DNA from: a virus
Strand: one strand, 5' to 3'
Virus record (IMG/VR): IMGVR_UViG_3300050821_004725
Span: 1 to 50,820 of that record
DNA length: 50,820 bases
Part shown: positions 43,660 to 50,820 of the stretch, in pieces
Position numbering within the stretch: the stretch's first letter is position 1
Layout: every line of letters begins with the position of its first letter
The notes under the pieces: model-generated
Seen by the model: only the letters and a program-made list of their open reading frames with translations
Told to the model about the DNA's origin: nothing
Databases searched by the model: none
Position numbers and translations under genes: made by a program

Positions 43660-46517
43660 TGGCTGATCAAGCGCCACTTCGGCTGCAAGTGATTGAGCAG
43701 ATCAACAGCCGTGATACGACATTGAACTATGACTCTAAACTCGTCAATGGGCTGGTTGAGCAGGGGCAGCTCGGTCCGCGCGCGGTGAAGCGGGCAGGAT
43801 ATAGCATAGCGTTTGAAGGAGAAGGAGGAACTGGTCAGGGTATTGTGAATTACAACGGTACGTTGTATGGGGTCTCGGCTGATTTTCTGAATCAGTACGG
43901 TGGAGATGCCTCCATCGCGCCAGTGCAGATCCAGCCCAATGCAGCCTTTGGCCCACGAGAGGGCGCGGCTATTGCCGGCTTCCTTGGCCAGCTTTTCCTC
44001 ATCGGCGGAGACAATGGCATTGGTATGTTGCTTAACGACGCATGGACTTCGATCGATGGTATTACCTGGAACCCGCTAGTCGGCGCGCCAGCTGGCCGAA
44101 CCTACGGCAAAGCTATTGTGCTAAACAACGTGCTGTTTGTCATGGGCGGGCAGGCTGCGTCCGGTGCTTTCTTGCACGATGTATGGAGCACACCAGACGG
44201 AGTCACATGGACGGAGGTTACCGCCTCGGCTCCGTGGGGTGGACGGGCGGACTTTGAAGTCCAGTTGTTCAACGGGGCAATATATCTCGCCGGCGGTCAA
44301 GGGCTTCCCTCGCCATCTGGCATTCCGTCAGACGGCCTGTGGCACGACGTATGGACGACTCCAGACGGGACCAACTGGACCGCGCAGAATAAATCCTGCC
44401 CTTGGATTGGCCGGCGGAGGTTTGGATTCTTCAACGTTGGGACTACGATGTATGTCCTCGGCGGGTTCATGGGCAACGGGAGTAATACAAACTTCCAGAA
44501 CGCAGTGTCGGACCAATGGGCTTCGACAAACAACGGCGTCACGTGGACTCGGGTGAATACAAATCCGTTTGAAGTCGGCGGCTGCCCCATGTACCCGTTG
44601 ACTGTGATTACGTCCATCGGCTTAGGAGAGGTGTACGGTACAGGTGCGACTGTGACCAACGGTGTGGGCGGTAGTGGCGCGGCAGCCTACGCTTACGTTG
44701 ATGACGGGGATCAAGGCGCAGACGATATTAACTACTATCAAGTGAAGACTGTCACGTTTACCACAGTTGGCTCAGGCTATACCACACCTTGTACGTTTGT
44801 TTGCAATGCGCAAGGCGCAGGTATTCCCGCAGTCGGTTATGCGTTTATGGACGGTAGCTCAGTCAGCGGCGGTAGAGCTGGCGAGGTTGTGTTTGACACA
44901 ACGAATAGTCTGTATTACTTCTTCACCACTTACATCAACGGCGCGCAGTCGAACGAAATATGGACTTCCCCAGATGGAGTAACCTGGACGTTGTTCACCT
45001 CCGCGCCAGGGTATGCAACACGTTCAATGCAGGCAATTGTCTACGGCGACGTCTTTATCATCGGCGGTTTTAGCTCTGCCACCAGTACAGCCTTCAATGA
45101 CGTATGGGCGCTGGAAGCCGGCTCGACCAGCTTTCCGCTAAACCCTACGGTCTCTAACGAGTTCTACAACTTTAATCAGACATCAAATGGCCTTGCCACT
45201 CCATACCTTGTGTTCAAGTCTGCGCACCAAGGTTATTACTTCAGCGCCGCACTCGCTTCTCTTAATCGAATCACCAGTGCAAATTACCCCGCAGTTACAG
45301 TCTATGGTTTGGTTTATCTCGACACTACCTTCTACGTCATGGACCCTAACGGAAAGATTTGGGGCTCTAACCTAAACGATCCGACGAACTGGACCGCGCT
45401 GAACGAGATTGCGATTCAGAACGAACCAGACGGGGGAGTTGGTATTGCCAAGGTCGGACCGTACTTGGTCGGCTTTGGCCAGTGGTCGAGCGAATTCTTC
45501 TACGACAATGCTAACGCGGCACCCGGCTCTCCGCTTAGCGCGAACTCGACTCTAGCCTACCAAGTCGGTTGTGCTTGCGGCCGTAGCATATGTGAGATGG
45601 AAGGCTCTGTGATCTGGGTAGGCCAGACGAGTACCGAGGGCGCGAAAGTCTACGTGATGCAAGGCTATACGCCTGTCGTTGTGTCGACTCCGTTTGTCGA
45701 CCGCATTATTCAGAACGACCCACTCACTCTCGCGCAGTCGTTTGCCACGACTCACTTCGGCCATCCGTTGTATGTATTGACATTGTTGACAACAGGTGTT
45801 ACACTGGTCTACGACTTTGGTTCGCAGGATTGGTATACCTGGAACAGCTCAGTACCAGCAACGCCAGTCACAGCCACGTCGCTGAGCGTGTTGTCACTTA
45901 GCACTCCGACGTATGCTACGGCTGTAGTAAGCACAGCGCCGTTGTCGCATGGCTTGCAAGACGGTGATCCGGTAAATATCTCCGGCACCGTGCAGCCTCA
46001 ATACTCAGGCTTTTACAATGTCAATGTTATTGACTCAATGACTTTCCAGTACACAATCAGTGCCACAGCTACACCAGAAACCTTCGCCACGATACAAAGT
46101 TGGACTATCACTCCCTATCAACCTATCGACAGTGCTGAGCTAACCGACGTCGACTACATGCAGGACCCAAGCAACGGCAACGTCTATGCGCTGACCTATG
46201 GCACAGGCAGCGACAATGGCAACCCCATAGACTTTAACATTGTCACCCCGCGCTGGGACGGCGGTGTCATGTGGAAGAAGTTCATTCGCCGCGTAAGCAT
46301 TGTCGGCGATGCTACCTCCAGCAATGTGCTTGTCCGCAGGACTGAGACAGATTACCAAAACTGGATGCCCTACCGCATGATCAACATGCAAGCTTCTTGG
46401 CCTTTTGCCAACTCCTTCGGCATGACCACGCGCACGGCTTTCCAACTCCGCCACACAGCTTTCACGCCTCAGCGACTCGAGGCATTGGAAATTGAAACTG
46501 AGACAGGTGTAGGATGA
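43659..46517 (+). CDS. Tail nozzle-like protein with Kelch-like insertion (tail tubular B/P22 gp10 type)
   Basis: 952 residues, overlapping the connector stop. The N-terminus (RLQVIEQINSRDTTLNYDSK, LVNGLVEQGQLGPRAVKR) and residues about 560-952 (VYGLVYLDTTFYVMDPNGKI, LVGFGQWSSEFFYDNANAA, MWKKFIRRVSIVG) resemble nozzle proteins of P22/Bcep22-like phages. Residues about 95-490 are an insert with at least five Kelch-type blades: GGDNGIGMLLNDAWTS, MGGQAASGAFLHDVWST, LAGGQGLPSPSG, LGGFMGNGSNTNF, IIGGFSSATSTAFNDVWAL, each followed by DGVTW or a similar turn. The insert may contact sugars, proteins or the fibre. Confidence 0.8.
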   Translation: MADQAPLRLQVIEQINSRDTTLNYDSKLVNGLVEQGQLGPRAVKRAGYSIAFEGEGGTGQGIVNYNGTLYGVSADFLNQYGGDASIAPVQIQPNAAFGPREGAAIAGFLGQLFLIGGDNGIGMLLNDAWTSIDGITWNPLVGAPAGRTYGKAIVLNNVLFVMGGQAASGAFLHDVWSTPDGVTWTEVTASAPWGGRADFEVQLFNGAIYLAGGQGLPSPSGIPSDGLWHDVWTTPDGTNWTAQNKSCPWIGRRRFGFFNVGTTMYVLGGFMGNGSNTNFQNAVSDQWASTNNGVTWTRVNTNPFEVGGCPMYPLTVITSIGLGEVYGTGATVTNGVGGSGAAAYAYVDDGDQGADDINYYQVKTVTFTTVGSGYTTPCTFVCNAQGAGIPAVGYAFMDGSSVSGGRAGEVVFDTTNSLYYFFTTYINGAQSNEIWTSPDGVTWTLFTSAPGYATRSMQAIVYGDVFIIGGFSSATSTAFNDVWALEAGSTSFPLNPTVSNEFYNFNQTSNGLATPYLVFKSAHQGYYFSAALASLNRITSANYPAVTVYGLVYLDTTFYVMDPNGKIWGSNLNDPTNWTALNEIAIQNEPDGGVGIAKVGPYLVGFGQWSSEFFYDNANAAPGSPLSANSTLAYQVGCACGRSICEMEGSVIWVGQTSTEGAKVYVMQGYTPVVVSTPFVDRIIQNDPLTLAQSFATTHFGHPLYVLTLLTTGVTLVYDFGSQDWYTWNSSVPATPVTATSLSVLSLSTPTYATAVVSTAPLSHGLQDGDPVNISGTVQPQYSGFYNVNVIDSMTFQYTISATATPETFATIQSWTITPYQPIDSAELTDVDYMQDPSNGNVYALTYGTGSDNGNPIDFNIVTPRWDGGVMWKKFIRRVSIVGDATSSNVLVRRTETDYQNWMPYRMINMQASWPFANSFGMTTRTAFQLRHTAFTPQRLEALEIETETGVG

Positions 46518-47200
46518 AAAACTTTATCAAGATCGCCGCGGGATGGAACGTTACCAGCCTCGCCCTCGAAATCCACCAACATCCGGAGCTATGGAATGTC
46601 GACAAGGAACGCCTCAGCGAAGCCGGGCCACACCGAGACTCTGATGATATGTGGATCAGACTCAATGACAAGACACCTTTCGTGGAGTCAGGTGATTGGT
46701 CGGACTTCAATTCCGAGCATGAGTCAATCTGGTACCCGGCTTACTATGCACTACCTTCCATCAGAAAGTTGGTCTTTGATCTGGCTAGGTGCGTGGAGGC
46801 CGAAAGGATCGGCGACGTGATTCTCTGGCGCGTAAAGCCTGGCCACAAGATCCACAAGCATATAGACAGGAGTTGGCATGTGGACTACTATGATAAGTTT
46901 AATATCTGCATCCAATCCAGCCCAGGAGCAGCTTTTGTATATGACGACGAGTCTATTAGGGATAACCCTGGCGACGTCCATCGTTTTGTTAATAATGTCC
47001 CTCATGGGGTTGTGAACGAGTCGGACCAAGATTACATTGTGATGGTTGTGTGTCTGCGTACGCACGACTACGAAAGGAGATTCAAACGTGAAAACCTTGG
47101 ACGAGGAACTGAACGTGATGCACTTCTTCCCGACTCCAGGGAACCCGGTGTACATGAGGAAAATGAAAGCCTCTGCGGGGACGGTGATTGGGTCGCATAG
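46514..47200 (+). CDS. 2-oxoglutarate/Fe(II) oxygenase-like protein (Asp/Asn beta-hydroxylase type)
   Basis: 228 residues, ATGA-coupled to the nozzle gene. The cupin-type core has the metal triad: VKPGHKIHKHIDRSWH with His116 and Asp118, and FVNNVPHGVVNES with His164. Such enzymes hydroxylate Asp/Asn side chains or act on small molecules. The last about 40 residues lie in the 113-base overlap with the next gene and look like out-of-frame sequence, so the natural stop may have been lost. The location among virion genes suggests modification of a virion or receptor component. Confidence 0.75.
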   Translation: MKNFIKIAAGWNVTSLALEIHQHPELWNVDKERLSEAGPHRDSDDMWIRLNDKTPFVESGDWSDFNSEHESIWYPAYYALPSIRKLVFDLARCVEAERIGDVILWRVKPGHKIHKHIDRSWHVDYYDKFNICIQSSPGAAFVYDDESIRDNPGDVHRFVNNVPHGVVNESDQDYIVMVVCLRTHDYERRFKRENLGRGTERDALLPDSREPGVHEENESLCGDGDWVA

Positions 47201-47402
47201 GCATACTTACGAACATTACAGTGTGCTGTGCACGGGACTGGTGAAGGTAGAGTACGATGGGGAAGTAGAGTGGTACGAGTCAGGTGATGCGATTACGGTT
47301 CCGGCAGGGGTCGAACACCGCATCACGGCGATTTCAGATATCGTTTGGTATTGTATCCACGGCGTGGAAGACGCTGACGACGTGTCACTTGAAAGGGGCT
47401 GA
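47088..47402 (+). CDS. Cupin-domain protein
   Basis: 104 residues from a GTG at 47088 (AAAGGAGA seven bases upstream); the frame is open further upstream in the oxygenase gene. Motif 1, SAGTVIGSHRHTYEHYSVLCTG, contains HxH and a Glu; motif 2, SGDAITVPAGVEHRITA, has Pro-x-Gly and the later His. These residues bind a metal in a small beta-barrel. It overlaps the oxygenase by 113 bases and may act with it. Substrate unknown. Confidence 0.8.
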   Translation: MKTLDEELNVMHFFPTPGNPVYMRKMKASAGTVIGSHRHTYEHYSVLCTGLVKVEYDGEVEWYESGDAITVPAGVEHRITAISDIVWYCIHGVEDADDVSLERG

Positions 47403-47404
47403 TA

Positions 47405-48748
47405 ATGCCAGCAGCATGGGTAGGGGCAGCGGCTAGCGCGGTGGGGGCTGGTGAGAGTTTGTTCGGCGGTGGAGGGGGGAGTTCGTCTAGCGGTAGCTCG
47501 TCGAGCACGGGTACAGGCGGGTATGGTGACCCAGGGTCGTTGATCTCGGGTGGACTGAGTGCGGCTCTCGGGTTGAACCAGTTGCTCGGGTCAGGTTCCA
47601 CCACGGTGCAAGGTAGTGCGCAAGCTGGCGCGGTGGCTGCGAACCCAGCTGGGCAATTTGCCCAAGGCTATGAGCCAGCATTGCAAGCACTGTTGCAAGG
47701 CCCAGGGCTGACTAGCCAGATACTCGGGGACCAAGGCGCGGAAGCCGGGTTGCTCGAAAGCTTGCTGGGAAGTGCGAATATAGGGACGAACACTGGCGCA
47801 CTGCCTACCAACGTAGGGACGAACACGACTGCGCTTGCGGGCCTTACCAACGTCGGTACGCCAACGCAGAACGCGCAGCTGCAAGCGCTAGTGAACAACC
47901 CGACGCAATTGATTAAGACTTTGCAGGGAGGCGGAGTATCGACGCCGGCGAGCTTGGAAGCCGTGGCGAACCAGAACCCGTATGGGCTGAACGCGGGGGA
48001 ACAATTCCAAGAGACCCAAGGTGAGCAGGCATTAAACCGAAGCCTGGCGCAAACCGGCCAAACAGGCTCGGGCAATCAGCTTGTCGCGGCGGAACAGTAC
48101 GGGCAGAATTTTGCTTCCCAGTCTCAGGCGGCTAACATTGCCCAGATGGAAAGCGCGCAAGGTACGATTAACCAAACTGCACAGACGAACCAAGGTCTGC
48201 AAGCCATAGTCAATAACATGGGGCAGACGCAGTTCGGCGAGACGGCATCGTTGGCGAGCCTGCTGCAGGGGCAGAACCAAGCGAATTTCTCTAACACCCT
48301 CGGCACACAGCAACTGGAAACACAAGAAGAGCAAGGGACGTTTGCGAATACGTTGCAGCAACAGCAGCTCCAAACACAGCAACAAACAACGAGTCAGACT
48401 AATTTGCAAAACCTGCTGTCGCAATTGATCGGACTAAACACCACAGCCACAGGCCAAGAGATCGGCGAGTTGAATCCGTTGCTGAGTGCAACTGAGACCA
48501 ACCAATCGAGCCCGTCGTCGGCTGGGCAAATTTTGTCGGAAGAGTTTGCGAATGCCAACAACGCGGCAGGGAATGTGACTTCTGGTATAGGTGGGATTGC
48601 TAATGGATTGGCTGGCGCGACAAACAGCATTAACAGTATCGTCAATGGCTTCGGCGCAAGCGGTAGCGAAAACCCTGGCGCGGCATCGACATCAACTCCG
48701 GATGATCTAATCTCCGGCTTTACCGGCAGTGTGGGAGGTGACTTCTAA
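47405..48748 (+). CDS. Internal virion/ejection protein 1
   Basis: 447 residues. N-terminal Ala/Gly/Ser-rich (AAWVGAAASAVGAGESLFG then a Gly/Ser run), followed by Gln/Asn/Ala-rich helical stretches (GEQFQETQGEQALNRSLAQT, QTQFGETASLASLLQGQNQ), with no membrane anchor. Composition and the first place in a three-gene block match podovirus ejection proteins (P22 gp7/T7 gp14-like position). It would enter the envelope to help DNA passage. Confidence 0.65.
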   Translation: MPAAWVGAAASAVGAGESLFGGGGGSSSSGSSSSTGTGGYGDPGSLISGGLSAALGLNQLLGSGSTTVQGSAQAGAVAANPAGQFAQGYEPALQALLQGPGLTSQILGDQGAEAGLLESLLGSANIGTNTGALPTNVGTNTTALAGLTNVGTPTQNAQLQALVNNPTQLIKTLQGGGVSTPASLEAVANQNPYGLNAGEQFQETQGEQALNRSLAQTGQTGSGNQLVAAEQYGQNFASQSQAANIAQMESAQGTINQTAQTNQGLQAIVNNMGQTQFGETASLASLLQGQNQANFSNTLGTQQLETQEEQGTFANTLQQQQLQTQQQTTSQTNLQNLLSQLIGLNTTATGQEIGELNPLLSATETNQSSPSSAGQILSEEFANANNAAGNVTSGIGGIANGLAGATNSINSIVNGFGASGSENPGAASTSTPDDLISGFTGSVGGDF

Positions 48749-49998
48749 TGGCTGCGTTCATTCCGATTTATCAAGGATATGTGGATGCTGTAAGGCAGAA
48801 TGCTGAGGCTAAGTTAGCCAAGCAGGATCTGGTTATACACCAGCTGCAAGGGCAGCAACAGCTGATTGACATACAGAACCAGATCCAAGAGCGAAAGATT
48901 GCCGCGCAGGTGTGGGGACAACAAGGGACGACGCCGGATACGGCTGGCGCAGGGGATGACCCAAGTGAGCAGAACGCGGCCAGGATGGACAAGATGGCGC
49001 AGGCGCTGGCACCGGTTAATCCCAAGGCGAGTCTCGAATGGGCCACCAAAGCCAGCACGCTGCGAGACCAAGTCGCTACGCGGAAGAAGGATCAACTGGC
49101 CGCTGGTGCAGCGCAAATGAAAGCTGTGGGGGACTTGTTCGGCGCGGTGAAGGATCAAGCCGGGTATACCGCCGCGTTGCAGACGCTGGCTTCCCAAGGC
49201 GTGGATATTACTAAGTTTCAATTGTCGGGTCAGTTGGACCAAGATACACCGAAGCTCGAACAGCTTGCTAAGGGATCGCAGACGTATAGCGAGAAGCTCA
49301 CTGCCGCGCACCAGAACGTTACGGAAGACCAAGCACAGGCTAACTACCTGGAGAAGGTTCGACATGACCGGACTGATGAAGGCTTGAAGGGCGCGCAGAT
49401 AAACCTGCAAGGCCGATCGCTTGCGTTGCGGGACTCGGTCGAGAAGTCCAACATGGATTATAAAGCTCGTAGTGATGCTCGCGCGGCAGCGGGCTTTCAA
49501 CGATCCACCGACATGGATCTGGCCAAGGCGCAGGCGCAGGCAGGAAGGCCGACACCGGCGGATAAAGCCTATGTGGACAGTTTGATCGCGAGTGATCCGG
49601 TGTTGAGCACACTGCCTGACAACCAGAAGAAGGCTGCGGCTAGCGAGATGGTGCTGAGTGCCCGATCCAAGCTGGCTAAGGGAGTGAAGAAACCTGGAGA
49701 CTTGCCTAGTGCGGATGACTTCATGGGTGCGGTGGATGAGGTGAAGCAGGATATCAGCAAGCGAGTGACGAAGGGCAATGAAGGCACATGGTTTGGTATT
49801 GGCAAGAAAGACGCTACCTTAGCCCCGCGCAATGCCGGCAGCACAGGCACTGCCAGCAAACCCGCCAACAAACCGCCGTTACCTCCGACTGCCAACAGCC
49901 CCGCCGACTTGGCGAAGGTAGGCATCGGCGACTCGCTTATTATCAAAGGCAAGCTGTATAAGAAAATCAGCGCGACTGAAGTGGAGCCGATAGAATGA
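48748..49998 (+). CDS. Internal virion/ejection protein 2
   Basis: 416 residues, TAATG overlap with the preceding gene and ATGA with the next. Long helical heptads (AKLAKQDLVIHQLQGQQQLI, DIQNQIQERKIAAQVWGQQ), Lys/Ala/Asp-rich centre, and a C-terminal Pro-rich linker (NKPPLPPTANSPADLAKVGI) with a short beta end (LIIKGKLYKKISATEVEPIE). Typical of middle ejection proteins (P22 gp20-like position). Inferred. Confidence 0.6.
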   Translation: MAAFIPIYQGYVDAVRQNAEAKLAKQDLVIHQLQGQQQLIDIQNQIQERKIAAQVWGQQGTTPDTAGAGDDPSEQNAARMDKMAQALAPVNPKASLEWATKASTLRDQVATRKKDQLAAGAAQMKAVGDLFGAVKDQAGYTAALQTLASQGVDITKFQLSGQLDQDTPKLEQLAKGSQTYSEKLTAAHQNVTEDQAQANYLEKVRHDRTDEGLKGAQINLQGRSLALRDSVEKSNMDYKARSDARAAAGFQRSTDMDLAKAQAQAGRPTPADKAYVDSLIASDPVLSTLPDNQKKAAASEMVLSARSKLAKGVKKPGDLPSADDFMGAVDEVKQDISKRVTKGNEGTWFGIGKKDATLAPRNAGSTGTASKPANKPPLPPTANSPADLAKVGIGDSLIIKGKLYKKISATEVEPIE

Positions 49999-50820
49999 AT
50001 ATCAATGATGCCTTCGCCGCGCAACCAAGCGATACCCCTCCGCTACCGTCTAGCCCTGGCAGCAAAGCCATTCCCGTGTCTTCCCTCTTTGGAGGAGGCG
50101 ATGACCAGCAAAAGCAAGAGACGAGCCCACTTGGACAGTCAAAATCAGCACTTCCAAAAGCGGAAGAAAAGCAAGCGCTTGCGAGCCCTAGCGCTGCTGC
50201 GCCGAATCCGCCAAGCCCAGGCGACGTGCAACGAAACGTCAATGATCTCGAAGGAGGAAAGCGAGATATAATGGGAAAGGTGAAGGCGCAGTTTGAGAAG
50301 GAACTGCCGACGGCGGAGAATATGTCAATGGGTTTTGCTATGGGAGACGTAGCAGGGCCATTGAAAGGTGTGAAGGCGGCTATCAACGCGGTGACTAATC
50401 GCTCGGCCGGTGTGTCGAGCCTTAACGCGGTGACCTCCGTAGCCGGCGACACAGTGCAGAAGCTGAGCGACAGCCTATATACCCTGGGCAAAACAAACAC
50501 TGGCATGCGTATGCAGTGGTTGACAGATGTAAAAAACTTTCTACCGAAGGACTGGGCAGAGCACGCTGAGAATATTTACCATTCGTTCGAGGATGCGTCG
50601 GCCAAACTCTCGCCTCGCGCGCAAGAGTTGAAAGACAAAGCCGTAGCCCCGATCATGGCGAAGAACGCAGTGATGCTCCAAAAGCTTCGTGTGCTAGGAG
50701 TTCAAGTTGGCCCTGACGTGGAGAAGTACATCAGTCGTGTGCCCATTGGCAAGAGCTCGCTCATTGACACAATCCAAAGCGTCGTGCCTCAGGGAAAACC
50801 GAGAGGCATCAGCACGTTTG
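49995..50820 (+). CDS. Large internal virion protein, N-terminal part (continues at base 1)
   Basis: ATG overlaps the previous stop. Open for 275 codons to the window end and continuing in phase at base 1. Residues 1-90 are Pro/Ser/Gln-rich (AFAAQPSDTPPLPSSPGSKA), then a Gly/Ala segment (MSMGFAMGDVAGPLKGVKAA) and long helices (WLTDVKNFLPKDWAEHAENI, KLRVLGVQVGPDVEKYISRV). With 1..1580 it totals about 801 residues. The largest ejection protein is usually the last of the block, as here. Confidence 0.8.
   Translation, partial: MNINDAFAAQPSDTPPLPSSPGSKAIPVSSLFGGGDDQQKQETSPLGQSKSALPKAEEKQALASPSAAAPNPPSPGDVQRNVNDLEGGKRDIMGKVKAQFEKELPTAENMSMGFAMGDVAGPLKGVKAAINAVTNRSAGVSSLNAVTSVAGDTVQKLSDSLYTLGKTNTGMRMQWLTDVKNFLPKDWAEHAENIYHSFEDASAKLSPRAQELKDKAVAPIMAKNAVMLQKLRVLGVQVGPDVEKYISRVPIGKSSLIDTIQSVVPQGKPRGISTF

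Noticed and set aside
1-50820. tRNA, rRNA, integrase or repressor genes
   Set aside because: No cloverleaf, integrase catalytic pattern or classical repressor was recognised on reading both strands; the small regulator-like proteins are not evidence of lysogeny.

Overview
The window looks like one complete bacteriophage genome, read as a circle that was opened inside a gene. The frame open at base 50820 runs in phase, with no stop, into the frame open at base 1, joining 49995..50820 and 1..1580 into one 801-residue ejection-type protein. There is a terminase, portal, scaffold and capsid set, a gp4-like connector and a nozzle-like tail protein. No tail tube, sheath or tape measure is visible. 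This points to a short-tailed (podovirus-type) phage. A Gram-negative host is inferred from a phage-encoded outer-membrane barrel with a signal peptide. No integrase, repressor, RNA polymerase, primase, ligase, tRNA or CRISPR was recognised. The visible promoters are sigma70-like, so host RNA polymerase is probably used.

Layout. A non-coding hub of about 0.9 kb (25578..26469) separates two divergent gene sets. It holds a 25-bp inverted repeat, three copies of a 16-bp TGTAAGGT-type motif, an AT-rich tract and a 16-bp palindrome. It is a candidate origin and control region, with a leftward promoter at 25623..25651 and a rightward promoter at 26406..26434.

Leftward (minus strand, 25577 down to 5303): about 52 tightly packed, often ATGA-coupled genes. 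The promoter-proximal half is mostly small unknown proteins plus an outer-membrane barrel. The distal half carries replication, recombination and nucleotide functions: Cas4-like nuclease, Ros/MucR zinc-finger protein, HIRAN protein, Sak4-like ATPase, probable SSB, MazG-like enzyme, DUF4406 protein, ParB-methyltransferase fusion, uracil-DNA-glycosylase/DNA polymerase A split over two frames, and a DUF3987-like helicase. Two further minus-strand promoters lie at 24418..24446 and 23254..23282. A foldable non-coding element lies at 23285..23414.

Rightward (plus strand, 26470 to the end and on to 5322): terminase subunits, portal, GroES-like co-chaperonin, scaffold, capsid, a run of small beta-rich virion proteins, a Gly-rich fibre with DYSGW repeats, a tailspike with a GH-A-type glycosidase domain, connector, a nozzle with a Kelch-like insert, a 2OG oxygenase-like protein, a cupin, three ejection-type proteins, a PurD-like ATP-grasp protein, a C1q-like fibre, and a lysis cassette ending in a GH108 endolysin. 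The two gene sets converge tail to tail at 5303..5322.
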